From Desulfobacteraceae bacterium (GTDB taxonomy: Bacteria; Desulfobacterota; Desulfobacteria; Desulfobacterales; Desulfosarcinaceae), in contig JABDIN010000087.1 of NCBI GenBank assembly GCA_013003715.1, positions 1 through 59,609 on the forward strand: a DNA stretch of 59,609 nt, given 5' to 3'. The notes beneath the pieces were generated by a model that worked only from the letters and a program-made list of their open reading frames with translations, did no database searches and was not told the DNA's origin. Shown here piece by piece: positions 19,147-28,063 of the stretch. The stretch's first letter is position 1; every line of letters starts with the position of its first letter. A program made the translations under genes and the position numbers.

Positions 19147-19691
19147 AAGAATATTCACAAACCTATTCTGAGGAAGGCTTGAGGCAAAGTAGATTATGGC
19201 CAAGCGGGACTCTATGTATAACGATAGCAGCAAATATAGCTGATAGTGCAATACTGGGCATTGAGGCCTGTTTTCCAGATAGTGTTGTTGGCTTTATACC
19301 TGAAAAAAACCATATAGACGTATGCTTTGTTGAGTACTTTATAAGGACTGCAAAAGAAAATATTGAGCGCTTTGCACCAGCAACTGCCCAGAAAAATATA
19401 AATCTTAAAATTCTTAGTGAAGTGGCTGTTCCGCAAGCTCCATACAAAGAGCAACTGGTGATCGTACAAAAAGTAGAGAAACAACTATCAATACTGTCTC
19501 GATTGGAAAAAACAACAGATTTGAACCTTCAACGTGCAGACCGCCTCCGCCAATCCATATTAAAAAAAGCCTTTTCCGGCCAATTGATTCCTTCAAACCA
19601 CACGTACAATTCAGACCCTGCCATTGAACTGCCATTAGCCGCCGAAGAGACTCCTGTTTATGCACCCAAACGAAAAGGAAAAAACGTATAA
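19119..19691 (+). pseudogene. hsdS: Type I specificity subunit HsdS, 3' half
   Basis: The open frame joins directly to the truncated hsdR, shifted by one reading frame. From about RHAEGVLKEYSQTYSEEGLRQSRLWP it reads as the end of the second target-recognition domain (TIAANIADSAILG, CFPDSVVGF, ATAQKNINL). The conserved helical spacer follows, ending LRQSILKKAFSGQL. The first recognition domain is missing, so full specificity is lost. The ribosome could enter at TTG 19179, but no good Shine-Dalgarno is visible. Half-size HsdS proteins can sometimes dimerise and work, so residual function with HsdM is not excluded. Confidence 0.85.
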
Positions 19692-19778
19692 CCCGGTGAA
19701 AGTTCATTTCATTGTAGTGCTCCGATAAAAACACAAAAAAGTGTTCCAATGCAGATCTTTAACGTTAAGGGGGTGACC

Positions 19779-20576
19779 GTGGAAAAGAGAAACGTTCTGG
19801 TTGTTGTTAAAACATACCCGGAGATCAGCAGGAAATACACAGAAACGGTCTGTACGGCGGGGATTGATGCGGAGACAAAAAAGCTGGTGAGGCTGTATCC
19901 GATCCGGTTTCGATATCTGGAGGGCGATCAGCAATTCAGGAAATACCAGTGGATCAAGGTACATCTGACCAAGGCCTTGTCAGATCCGCGACCGGAGAGT
20001 CACCACATTGATACGGATTCCATCGAAATCGGTGAGGTGATGCCGGTGGGCCGAATGTGGGATGAACGGCACGCATGGCTCATCAATGACCATACCCTTT
20101 TCCCTTCTGTCGAGGCGTTGCGCGCGGCCCAGGTCGAGAGCAGCGTATCTCTGGGCATTGTCAAACCGGGCAAGGTCCATCGGGTGGTCATTCAATCGAG
20201 AGATGTCAACGAGGTCAAGTCGGCTATCAGTAAGAAAGACAGTGTGATCAACCAGCTGGATCTATTTGAAACCAAGAAAGATCTCTATATCTTGCCGGTG
20301 AGGATCATGATCGAGTTTTCCTGCAATGATCCGGCTTGTACCGGGCATAAAATGAGTATTCTGGATTGGGAATTCGGGCAGTTGTATCGAAACGTGGCGA
20401 AAAGCAGGAACTGGCAGGTAAAAATCGAATCTAAAATTATGAATGAAATATTCGGTGCAGAGCGCGATACGTATATTATCCTGGGCAATATGGCGGCCCA
20501 TCCCCAAACGTTCTGCGTGTTGGGCTTTTTCTGGCCACCCAAGGCCCCTTCGCGCCAGAAACAACTATTTGTCTAA
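19779..20576 (+). CDS. DuOB-like hypothetical protein of the defence island
   Basis: A soluble 265-residue protein beginning VEKRNVLVVVKTYPEISRKYTETVCTAG. I chose GTG 19779 because AAGGGG lies 6 bp upstream; the ATG at 19749 has no ribosome-binding site. The sequence is rich in beta-strand patterns (LVRLYPIRFRYLEG; YQWIKVHLTKA). From memory it resembles proteins labelled dual OB-containing (DuOB) domain, but I could not verify this. The C-terminal part has CNDPACTGHKMSILDWEFGQLYR, with possible metal-binding Cys/His residues. Its stop overlaps the stop of the convergent DUF488 gene by 4 bp. The function is unknown; context suggests nucleic-acid conflict. Confidence 0.6.
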   Translation: MEKRNVLVVVKTYPEISRKYTETVCTAGIDAETKKLVRLYPIRFRYLEGDQQFRKYQWIKVHLTKALSDPRPESHHIDTDSIEIGEVMPVGRMWDERHAWLINDHTLFPSVEALRAAQVESSVSLGIVKPGKVHRVVIQSRDVNEVKSAISKKDSVINQLDLFETKKDLYILPVRIMIEFSCNDPACTGHKMSILDWEFGQLYRNVAKSRNWQVKIESKIMNEIFGAERDTYIILGNMAAHPQTFCVLGFFWPPKAPSRQKQLFV

Positions 20577-21019
20577 AGCGGTACGATATGCTTGACCTTT
20601 AGACCGTTGCCGTCGATCTTCTGTATCTCTTCCGCAACCACGTTGCGATGGCATTGTCCGGGATTGCGCTCGAAACAGAGCAGGGATACTTTTTTTCCGG
20701 AATTGATAAGTTCGTTAATGATTTGAAGTGGTTCTGTCTTATCGGATAATCCGTCTTGATATTTTTTGAAGAACCGTTCGTAATCTCCGGACGCGTATAA
20801 TTCATCACGCATCTCTTTGGGGGCGCCCAACGCCTGAAAATTCAGGTATTCGATATTTTTATCGTTCAGCATCTCTTTTAAAGATGTTTTCGAGAATCCT
20901 TTTTTACGACTCACCGGCAGTTTGCGAACATCGGCCACCAGATCAACACCATTGTGGGTAAGGTGCGCCAAAAACTGCTGCTGATCAAGCCCCTCGTAAC
21001 CTATTGTATATAAAAGCAT
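20573..21019 (-). CDS. DUF488-family protein
   Basis: A 148-residue protein of the DUF488 family. I chose the ATG that gives MLLYTIGYEGLDQQQF, the conserved family start, with GAGG five bases upstream. An in-frame ATG 31 codons earlier has no support. Conserved motifs are VADVRKLPVSRKKGFS, QALGAPKEMRDELY and the C-terminal LLCFERNPGQCHRNVVAEEI with a Cys-His pair. The biochemical activity of DUF488 is not known to me. DUF488 genes are frequent in restriction/defence islands. It overlaps the DuOB-like gene tail to tail. Confidence 0.85.
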   Translation of the reverse strand: MLLYTIGYEGLDQQQFLAHLTHNGVDLVADVRKLPVSRKKGFSKTSLKEMLNDKNIEYLNFQALGAPKEMRDELYASGDYERFFKKYQDGLSDKTEPLQIINELINSGKKVSLLCFERNPGQCHRNVVAEEIQKIDGNGLKVKHIVPL

Positions 21020-21186
21020 ATTTGCCTCACATAATATTTTTTGTATCTTCCCTATACCATAGATGAAATGGAAAGAAAAAGCCAGGATAGGCATATCTTG
21101 AAATAACGGCAACGATAATGTAATTGCTATTAGTCACGTAACCATCAATCCTTGCATTCAACGCCCCAAAGTTAACCAAAACTAAA

Positions 21187-22752
21187 ATGAGTCCTTCGGA
21201 TATTGTTCAAAAACTCTGGAACTATTGTAATGTCCTGCGCGACGACGGCATGTCCTACGGTGACTATGTGGAACAGCTCACCTACCTGCTTTTTCTGAAA
21301 ATGGCGGATGAGCGCACCAAAGCACCCTACAATCAGGATCCTATCGTTCCCAAAAAATACGACTGGCCCAACCTGATCAAAAAAGACGGCGACGACCTGT
21401 TCGATCATTTCCGGCACCTTCTTGAAGGCTTGGCCAAAGAAAAAGGCTTGCTGGGCCTGATTTTCAATAAATCCCAGAATAAATTCCAGGACCCGGCCAA
21501 GCTGCGCCGGTTGATCGTTGATCTCATCGACAAAGAAAACTGGACGGCCATGAGTGCCGATGTAAAAGGGGACGCCTTTGAGGGATTGCTGGAAAAAAAC
21601 GCCCAGGACACCAAAAGCGGCGCCGGACAATATTTTACGCCTCGTCCGCTGATCCAGGCCATGGTGGATGTGATGTCGCCAAGGACCGGTGAGACCATCT
21701 GCGACCCGGCCTGCGGCACCGGCGGGTTTTTATTGGCCGCCCATGACTTCATCGTGGATCACAATCCGAATATGACCACGGCTGAAAAGAAAAAGCTCAA
21801 GGCCAACACCATCAAGGGCTGGGAACTGGTCCAGGGGGTTGCCCGCTTGTGCGCCATGAATCTTATGCTGCATGGTATCGGCAGCCCGGAGTATGAACCC
21901 ATTGACGTGTCCGATGCCCTTGCCGTAGAACCCGGAGAGCATTTCAACCTCGTTCTGACAAATCCGCCCTTCGGCAAAAAGAGCAGTGTCACCATAATCG
22001 GAGAAGACGGCAAGACCGTCAAAGAGCGTGACAGTTACGAGCGTAATGATTTTTGGGCCACCACTTCCAACAAGCAGCTCAATTTTGTCCAGCACATCAA
22101 GAGTCTGTTGAAAATCGACGGTCGCGCCGCCGTTGTGGTACCGGATAATGTGCTGTTCGAAGGCGGTGCCGGCGAAACCGTTCGCCGCAAGCTGCTGCAC
22201 GAGTGCGATGTCCACACTCTGCTGCGTCTGCCCACGGGCCTGTTTTATGCCCAGGGTGTAAAGGCCAACGTTCTCTTCTTCGAACGCCGCAAGGGCAGTG
22301 AAAACGCTGCCACAAAAACGCTCTGGATTTACGATCTGCGTACCAATACGCATTTCACACTCAAAACCAACGCCCTTAAACGCAGCGATCTGGATGAATT
22401 TGTAGCCTGCTATTACGGCATCCCAAATAAAAAATCCCAAGATGTTTTTTGCCGGGATAAGAGCAAAAAATCAAAACCATTGCCGAAAACCTTATCACGA
22501 AACAATCGTAAACCCACCTGGACAGACAAAAAGCCCAACGGCCGTTGGCGGTCTTACGATTATGATGAAATAGTCGCCCGGGATAAAGCCAGCCTCGATA
22601 TTTTCTGGTTAAAAGATGACTCCCTTGAAGATTCCGAAAATTTACCGGAGCCGGACATACTGGCACAGGAAATAATTGACGATCTCGAAGCTGCTTTGGT
22701 GCAATTCAGAGAAATCGCCGAAGATCTTGGAGAGGGTAATTCCACCACCTGA
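21187..22752 (+). CDS. hsdM: Type I restriction-modification methyltransferase HsdM
   Basis: Adenine-N6 methyltransferase subunit of a type I system, apparently full length (521 residues). The N-terminal helical HsdM_N domain (~1-130) is followed by QYFTPRPL (148-155) and the SAM-binding motif DPACGTGGF (173-181). The catalytic motif NPPF (259-262) and the C-terminal helical region that contacts HsdS are present. The intact partner subunits are missing: hsdR and hsdS upstream are fragments, separated from hsdM by the DuOB-like/DUF488 pair. Without complete HsdS it cannot target DNA unless a functional HsdS is encoded elsewhere. Confidence 0.95.
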   Translation: MSPSDIVQKLWNYCNVLRDDGMSYGDYVEQLTYLLFLKMADERTKAPYNQDPIVPKKYDWPNLIKKDGDDLFDHFRHLLEGLAKEKGLLGLIFNKSQNKFQDPAKLRRLIVDLIDKENWTAMSADVKGDAFEGLLEKNAQDTKSGAGQYFTPRPLIQAMVDVMSPRTGETICDPACGTGGFLLAAHDFIVDHNPNMTTAEKKKLKANTIKGWELVQGVARLCAMNLMLHGIGSPEYEPIDVSDALAVEPGEHFNLVLTNPPFGKKSSVTIIGEDGKTVKERDSYERNDFWATTSNKQLNFVQHIKSLLKIDGRAAVVVPDNVLFEGGAGETVRRKLLHECDVHTLLRLPTGLFYAQGVKANVLFFERRKGSENAATKTLWIYDLRTNTHFTLKTNALKRSDLDEFVACYYGIPNKKSQDVFCRDKSKKSKPLPKTLSRNNRKPTWTDKKPNGRWRSYDYDEIVARDKASLDIFWLKDDSLEDSENLPEPDILAQEIIDDLEAALVQFREIAEDLGEGNSTT

Positions 22753-22777
22753 AATTACCATAGGAGATGACAGGGAA

Positions 22778-22921
22778 ATGGCCATTCCAGATTATCAAAG
22801 CATTATACTACCACTCATGAAATTCATTGCTGATGGGAAAGAGCATTCTCTACGTGAAACCATTCTGACGATGTCGAATATGGGAATAGCTTATGAAAAA
22901 AAAGATAAAACAAGACCATAA
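22778..22921 (+). pseudogene. Mrr restriction endonuclease N-terminal fragment
   Basis: The first ~30 residues, MAIPDYQSIILPLMKFIADG then KEHSLRETI, match the Mrr N-terminal winged-helix domain. The catalytic Mrr_cat domain is missing and the frame ends after 47 residues in unrelated sequence. An AGGAGA Shine-Dalgarno lies upstream. The gene starts 25 bp behind hsdM. It is a remnant of a type IV restriction enzyme. Confidence 0.7.
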
Positions 22922-23396
22922 CAATGATAAACAGTTGATACGCTCCTCAGCTTCAGAATATCTGACCTTTGTTGCGGCCAGTGGCAAGGGAGGCGTCGAA
23001 GCGGTTTATGCAGATGAAAATATCTGGCTGACCCAGAAAATGATGGGGGTTCTCTATGATGTTGACGTCAGAACGATCAACTGTCACCTGAAAAAAATCT
23101 TTAGTGATAGTGAGTTGGAAGAAAATTCAGTTATCCGAAATTTTCGGATAACTACCGCAGATGGTGAAAACTATAACACCAAGCACTACAATCTCTCCGT
23201 AATCATTGCCATTGGCTACAAGGTTAACTCCGAACGCGCTGTACAATTCCACAAATGGGTACCCACGATTATTCAGGAGTTCACCATCAAGGGTTACACT
23301 ATGGATGATGAGCGCCTGAAGAATGACGGCTCAACTCTATCGAAAAAGTATTTTGAATTCTTTTCACAATCGTATGAAAAAGCACTGTGCCCCTGA
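22893..23396 (+). pseudogene. RhuM-family protein, C-terminally truncated
   Basis: A 167-residue piece of the RhuM family, found in pathogenicity and defence islands. It begins with a poorly conserved leader, then EAVYADENIWLTQKMMGVLYDVDVRTINCHLKKIF. NYNTKHYNLSVIIAIGYKVNSERAVQFHKW follows, then the segment GYTMDDERLKNDGSTLSKKYFE. Full members continue for another ~150 residues (Fic/Doc-like C-terminus in many). Here the frame breaks after SYEKALCP. Its start overlaps the Mrr fragment. The truncation suggests it is inactive. Confidence 0.8.
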
Positions 23397-23725
23397 AACT
23401 TGAAGGCAATTGGCAGGATAACGTAGGCGCAACCATAGGATTACCAGAGGTCGTGATGACGGAAAAACTGTATAAACTTTACCAGCTTCAGAAAAAGAGA
23501 GGTAGAACCTTCAGGGTGGGTTGGGCGATAAACACGGATCGCCTTTCTATGGATGGTCATGAAACGATCGATCAGCAGCACAAGTACTATGATTTCATGA
23601 AATGGGCTTATAAAAATCCACCTGATTTTCCACCCATTTTCCCAGAGCGGCTTCTCGATCGATTGAACGATGCATTCAAGAACCAAAAAAGCCCGAGTTG
23701 GGAGTCATTAATAGAAAAGACCTGA
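23387..23725 (+). pseudogene. Unrecognised C-terminal gene fragment
   Basis: An open frame of 112 codons beginning within the end of the RhuM fragment, with GTG as the only early start and no ribosome-binding site. The protein looks real in composition (LPEVVMTEKLYKLYQLQKKRG, GWAINTDRLSMDGHETID, FPERLLDRLNDAFKNQ) and ends with a natural stop. I do not recognise the family. The position directly behind two truncated genes suggests the tail of a gene whose 5' part was deleted. Confidence 0.4.
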
Positions 23726-23841
23726 GTACGGTATAAAGTCATTTCAATCCTCCAGTTCAGCTCGTTCATCCCCGTTTTAAACAGTAAAACAGGGCGCAAA
23801 AATCCGGGCCGCGGAAGAAAGGGGCGTTTACTTCAGGAAAA

Positions 23842-26550
23842 CTATCCGCCAAATCCCGGCAGTTTGAATTTTAAAGTGACTTCACCTGTTCTGGGGTCGA
23901 GCTGAACCATGCGTTGGTCCTCGCCTTTGGATTCTATTTTTTGACCGGTGGCCATCTCGATCATTCCGGTTAGAAATTGAAATCCGTTGTTAAGAACCAT
24001 TTCCATCTTTTCCGGTGATTGGCCGGGAAATGGGGTGGCGGTTTCATCGACTTGGGCGGCGGATACGCCGGTAGCGGTTATTGATGTGGATGATAGGTTG
24101 TCGGCAATCTCCTCTTCGGCGGTGAAATCAATCGACTGGTGTTCGGGTTGATTCAACACCTGAGGATTGAGATAGTGCGGTGTGTCTTCCGAAAGTTCTT
24201 CCTGAATGTTTTCCGACGGTGCAGGCAATGGCTCTTCTTCGATCATTTCCCGGAGACGGTTGAGCAACTCGTTTCGTTTTTCCTGTGAGAACTCGACGGT
24301 GGCCGGACCATCATCGAACACACCATCGAACAGATCTGTTTTGAGCTGAATACCTGCAAGAATGCGTTCTTCGATACTGTTTTTAGCTATCAGATTGATC
24401 ACATTGACACAGCGGCTTTTCTGACCGATGCGGTTGACCCTGCCGATGCGTTGATTAAGTTTGGCCGGGTTCCAGGGGATTTCAAAATTGACCACGCAAT
24501 CCGCAGCTTGCAGGTTAAGCCCCGTACCGCCGGCGTCGGTGGAAAGGAAGACAAGACAATCCGGGTTATTTGTGAATTCGTCGATAAGGGCCTGACGTTT
24601 TTTTACCGGTATTTTTCCTGAGAGTTCAACGAAGTTGACACCGGCATCAGAGAGGTGCCGTGCAATGAGATAGGTCATGGTGGTCCATTCGCTGAAAATA
24701 ACCATCTTCCGATTGTCCTGTATCGCGATATCGTCAATTATACCCGCCAGTTCCTTGAGCTTTGGCGAAATATTGGTCTTCCGGTCGATGAGATAGGTGG
24801 AATTACAGGTCTGGCGCATGCGAAGCAGTAACTCCTGTATATGGCGTAAATCCATGGGGGTCAGATGTTTTTTGCTGAGCAGTGGCGCCAGGGCCTGGCT
24901 GTATCCGGCATGCAGGCGCTGCTGTTTAATGTGCAGATCAATATAGTAAGTGTTGACCACCTGGTCGGGCAGATCCTTTAACACTTCGTCTTTTTTCCGC
25001 CGGATCACCAGTGGGGCGAGTTTGGTTTGCAGGCGGTCTAGGTTGGTATAACCGAGGATGGCGCCCTTTTTTTCGCGGCTGAGCATGAAATGGTCTGCGG
25101 CGAATTGCCACAAGGGTGACAGCAGGTACGGGTCCAGGAATTGAACGATGGAGTAAACGTCTTCCAATTTGTTTTCAAGGGGTGTGCCTGTGAGCACGAG
25201 TGCATGGGTCCGCGGAATCTGTTTGACGGCGGCGGCGGTCTTGGTGGAGAAATTCTTGATGCGCTGGGCTTCATCCAGGATCACCAGATCCGGTTTAAAC
25301 CGGGAAAGTACCAATGTGTCCCGCAGTACGGCTTCGTAGTTGGTTATTTTGAAGTAGGTGTCGTCTTTGAGATACTGGCCGATGCGCTGTTTCGGCGATC
25401 CGGCGATAACCAGCGCCTTTTCGGAACTGAAATGATGGATTTCCCGCTGCCATTGGTCCTTCAGCGATGCCAGAGTGACGACGAGCACTTTATGGAATCC
25501 GAACACCTTCCTCTTCAGTATTGCCAAGGCAATGGCTTGAAGGGTTTTACCCAAGCCCATTTCGTCACCGATCAGGGTTGCCGGTTTATGGAGGCCGAAT
25601 CGCACCCCCTCTTCCTGATAGGGATAGAGCTGTGCTTTAATGTTCAGGCCTTTTATCGTGTCCCTGGATGACGAGTCTTCTACGAATTGCTGCATTTGGA
25701 AGCGCAACTCAACACGTCTCATTACTTCAGAACTGATTCGCAAGTGTTTGTTATGTTGCTGCTTGAGCAATAAAAGTAGATCGGTGATTTCCTCACCCTT
25801 CATATCGCCGTTTATATCAAAAAGGCAGTCCAGGGTTTCTTTCAAATCCTGGGGCCGGTGTTTTTCATGAAAAAGTCGCGGCTGTTGTTTTTTGGAATCC
25901 CAATAGAGATCAATGAAGGGAAAAATTTCTTTTTCGAGTTGTTTGGCAAAGCCTCTCTTTTTCTTCAGTTGAGCCGAGGCGAACAGAAGGTGTTTGCAAA
26001 GACCCAGGCGGTTGGTGGCGTAATCCGGGCAATCGCAGTGCCCGGTCGTATGTACGGGGTCGTGCAGAATGACGGTGTACTGCCTGCCGTTTGAAGTTTC
26101 AACCAGATGTTCGCCTTTAATCATGTCGCCCTGAGTGAAGATGAGGTCTTCGGTTTTTGATCTACGGATTCTGTCCTCGACAGCTTGCTGCTTTATTTCT
26201 TCCGGGGTGAGACATCGTGAACCATTTTCAACGTCGGCATCAACAGATTTATCCGCGGCTTGCCGTTTAGGGGTGAGAGAAAGAACGCTCAGCATGGCGG
26301 CGACGATATGTTTGCAACCATTGCCTGGATATGGACAGTCGCATGCTGTTTTCAATTGTCCATCATTTAATTCGATCCGCGTGATGTAGTCGCCATAGTT
26401 GCCGTCCACATCAAAGACAAAGGATTTCAGCTCCGGATTCGCCTCCCGCAAGGAAAACGCACCGTTTTCGTAAAGGTGGATTCCACGTTTATATATGGGG
26501 AGGGAGTCTGCAACTTTGTTTTTGATAAAAGCCCGGTTTATTGGCGTCAT
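23842..26550 (-). CDS. SNF2-family helicase with two SWIM zinc fingers
   Basis: A 902-residue SWI2/SNF2 ATPase. Two SWIM fingers lie at the N-terminus: C70-D-C72...C79-K-H81 and C172-D-C174...C185-K-H187. The motor begins near residue 305. It has QLYPYQEEGV (Q-motif region), motif I GDEMGLGKT (328-336), motif II LDEAQ (DEAQ, not DEAH), LTGTPLENKL (III), GGTGLNLQAAD (V) and QRIGRVNRIGQ (VI). The C-terminal ~130 residues are acidic and low-complexity, then form a small terminal beta motif. Such proteins remodel protein-DNA complexes and are common at the edges of defence islands. Direct involvement in defence is an inference. It converges on the truncated genes to its left. Confidence 0.92.
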   Translation of the reverse strand: MTPINRAFIKNKVADSLPIYKRGIHLYENGAFSLREANPELKSFVFDVDGNYGDYITRIELNDGQLKTACDCPYPGNGCKHIVAAMLSVLSLTPKRQAADKSVDADVENGSRCLTPEEIKQQAVEDRIRRSKTEDLIFTQGDMIKGEHLVETSNGRQYTVILHDPVHTTGHCDCPDYATNRLGLCKHLLFASAQLKKKRGFAKQLEKEIFPFIDLYWDSKKQQPRLFHEKHRPQDLKETLDCLFDINGDMKGEEITDLLLLLKQQHNKHLRISSEVMRRVELRFQMQQFVEDSSSRDTIKGLNIKAQLYPYQEEGVRFGLHKPATLIGDEMGLGKTLQAIALAILKRKVFGFHKVLVVTLASLKDQWQREIHHFSSEKALVIAGSPKQRIGQYLKDDTYFKITNYEAVLRDTLVLSRFKPDLVILDEAQRIKNFSTKTAAAVKQIPRTHALVLTGTPLENKLEDVYSIVQFLDPYLLSPLWQFAADHFMLSREKKGAILGYTNLDRLQTKLAPLVIRRKKDEVLKDLPDQVVNTYYIDLHIKQQRLHAGYSQALAPLLSKKHLTPMDLRHIQELLLRMRQTCNSTYLIDRKTNISPKLKELAGIIDDIAIQDNRKMVIFSEWTTMTYLIARHLSDAGVNFVELSGKIPVKKRQALIDEFTNNPDCLVFLSTDAGGTGLNLQAADCVVNFEIPWNPAKLNQRIGRVNRIGQKSRCVNVINLIAKNSIEERILAGIQLKTDLFDGVFDDGPATVEFSQEKRNELLNRLREMIEEEPLPAPSENIQEELSEDTPHYLNPQVLNQPEHQSIDFTAEEEIADNLSSTSITATGVSAAQVDETATPFPGQSPEKMEMVLNNGFQFLTGMIEMATGQKIESKGEDQRMVQLDPRTGEVTLKFKLPGFGG

Positions 26551-26821
26551 TCGTTTGGTCTCCTTCGCTCAGGTCAAGTTTAAAGTGCACTTGTTAACAT
26601 GTTCACAAGAACTGAGCAAGGTGCTATTTTAACCGTCTATTATATCACCAAATCCTGAATTATCCGTCATATCGGTACCTTTTTCATCGGCTTCGCCTTG
26701 CACGGTAAGCCATAATGCGTTACAGGTATTCACCTGCCACATTGAGTTCGCGCACTTATTCAGCAAGATCAAATTAGACTGGTTTTCTTTATCAACAACC
26801 CTGCAACACAAGGCGTAATGC

Positions 26822-26905
26822 ATGGGCAGGACGACCGACAACCTGAAAGCCGTATTTGCCGGTGAATTCCAGGCCCGTAATAAGTACAACTTCTTCACCG
26901 AAAAT
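26822..26905 (+). pseudogene. Rubrerythrin N-terminal remnant
   Basis: The first ~25 codons read MGRTTDNLKAVFAGEFQA then RNKYNFF. They match the start of rubrerythrin (usual form ...NLKxAFAGESQANRKY), including the Glu that would bind iron. Homology then stops abruptly and the frame continues as unrelated sequence to 27040. The diiron helices and the rubredoxin-like centre are missing. No ribosome-binding site is seen. It is a small fossil of an oxidative-stress gene next to a flavoprotein gene. Confidence 0.6.
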
Positions 26906-26974
26906 CTACCCGTCCTGCGAACATCCACGGGTATTTTACAAACCGGAAAACCTGGATGTATAGTATTAAAACCA

Positions 26975-26999
26975 AACTGCCGAGCTATTCTCGGCAGTT
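26975..26999. promoter_or_regulatory. Strong hairpin upstream of flavoprotein gene
   Basis: A perfect 10-bp stem (AACTGCCGAG / CTCGGCAGTT) with a 5-base loop ends 21 bases before the ATG of the next gene. No T-run follows, so it is not a typical terminator. The ribosome-binding site (GGAGG) lies just after it. It could be an mRNA-stabilising or translation-influencing structure. Confidence 0.5.
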
Positions 27000-27020
27000 C
27001 AATTATATGGAGGTATAGGT

Positions 27021-27656
27021 ATGAAAGTCATTGGATTTAACGGAAGCGCCAGGAAGGAAGGCAATACGTCGATTCTCATCCGCAAGGTGTTTGATGAACT
27101 TGAGGACGAGGGGATCGAAACCAAGTTGGTGAATCTGGGGCCGCAGTCAGTGAATGGTTGTCTGGCCTGCGGGAAATGCATGGAAAACAAGGATGGACAC
27201 TGCATCCAGAAGAAAGATGCCCTCAATGACTGGCTGGATGTGATGGCAGCAGCCGACGGCATCATCCTGGGGTCGCCGGTTTATTTCGCCAATATCAGCG
27301 GTCAAATCAAGTGTTTCATGGACCGGGCCTGGATGGTGGCCCGTGCCAACGGCAATCTGTTCAGACGGAAGGTCGGTGCCGCCGTCGTATCGGCCAGGCG
27401 GGCGGGCTGCGTGTCCACGTTTCATGCGCTCAACAATTATTTTACCATCGCCGAAATGGTGGTCGTGGGCTCCTCCTATTGGAACATGGGATTTGGCAGG
27501 GTAAAGGGTGAGGCGGTCCAGGACGGAGAGGGCATGCAGATCATGTCCAATCTGGGAAAAAACATGGCCTGGCTTATGAAATCCATCGAGGCGTCAAAGA
27601 CGTCTGTCCTACCGCCGGAAACATCACTGGATGTGGTGACCAATTTTATTCGGTAA
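27021..27656 (+). CDS. NADPH-dependent FMN reductase / iron-sulfur flavoprotein-like
   Basis: A flavodoxin-fold reductase of 211 residues. The FMN phosphate loop is GFNGSARKEGNTS (residues 5-17). A compact cysteine motif GCLACGKCMENKDGHC (about residues 46-61) matches the [4Fe-4S] site of iron-sulfur flavoproteins (Isf). GSPVYFANISGQIKCFMDR is the second FMN-contact region. Such proteins transfer electrons from ferredoxin or NAD(P)H to O2, H2O2 or other acceptors in anaerobes. A GGAGG ribosome-binding site lies 8 bases upstream. The neighbouring rubrerythrin remnant hints at an old oxidative-stress locus. Confidence 0.88.
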   Translation: MKVIGFNGSARKEGNTSILIRKVFDELEDEGIETKLVNLGPQSVNGCLACGKCMENKDGHCIQKKDALNDWLDVMAAADGIILGSPVYFANISGQIKCFMDRAWMVARANGNLFRRKVGAAVVSARRAGCVSTFHALNNYFTIAEMVVVGSSYWNMGFGRVKGEAVQDGEGMQIMSNLGKNMAWLMKSIEASKTSVLPPETSLDVVTNFIR

Positions 27657-27690
27657 TGCTTCGGCCTGACCGTTGGTCAATTCAGGTCCC

Positions 27691-27888
27691 GTAGGGGTGC
27701 CCCTTGCGGGTACCCGCAATAGATTATTTCCAATGTATTTCGCGACAAGGAATACAAAAAAGATCAATGAACCACGAACCACACGAAATACACGAACAGG
27801 ACCAAGGTACTCTTGTGCCTTCGGCGAGGTTTGAATTTGCCGGTATTATCTGACCCTATGCTCTTCTTCGGCGCAGCCGACCCAGCAT
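27691..27888. repeat. Hairpin repeat plus truncated CACGAA element, copy 2
   Basis: The hairpin repeat (27691-27717) is followed by the left arm AACCACGAA-CCACACGAA-ATACACGAA (27770-27796) and the conserved middle (CTTCGGCGAGG; TTCTTCGGCGCAGCCGACC). The right arm is missing. This accounts for most of the gap 27657-28063; the remainder holds nothing recognisable. Confidence 0.7.
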
Positions 27889-28063
27889 TGTCGGCGATGA
27901 ATATACTCCGCAATTACCCGTATTCACATAAAAAGAAAATGTTTTTTCAAGCAAAGGATATTGGGGATCTATTTAGATTATCGAAAAGTATCGGTGATCG
28001 CGGATACCCCGGCCCTTCCCGTTGCTGCTCAGATACGATACTGGTTTTATTCTCCCGGCTGCC

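Larger units (their letters stand above)
26551..27020. other. Intergenic region with gene remnant and hairpin
   Basis: A 470-bp region. It contains the rubrerythrin remnant at 26822 and the hairpin at 26975-26999. The rest shows nothing recognisable; an antisense open frame of 99 codons lacks any family resemblance. Confidence 0.4.

Noticed and set aside
26975-26999. Hairpin as an intrinsic terminator
   Set aside because: No T-run follows and it lies just before a ribosome-binding site, so a terminator is unlikely.
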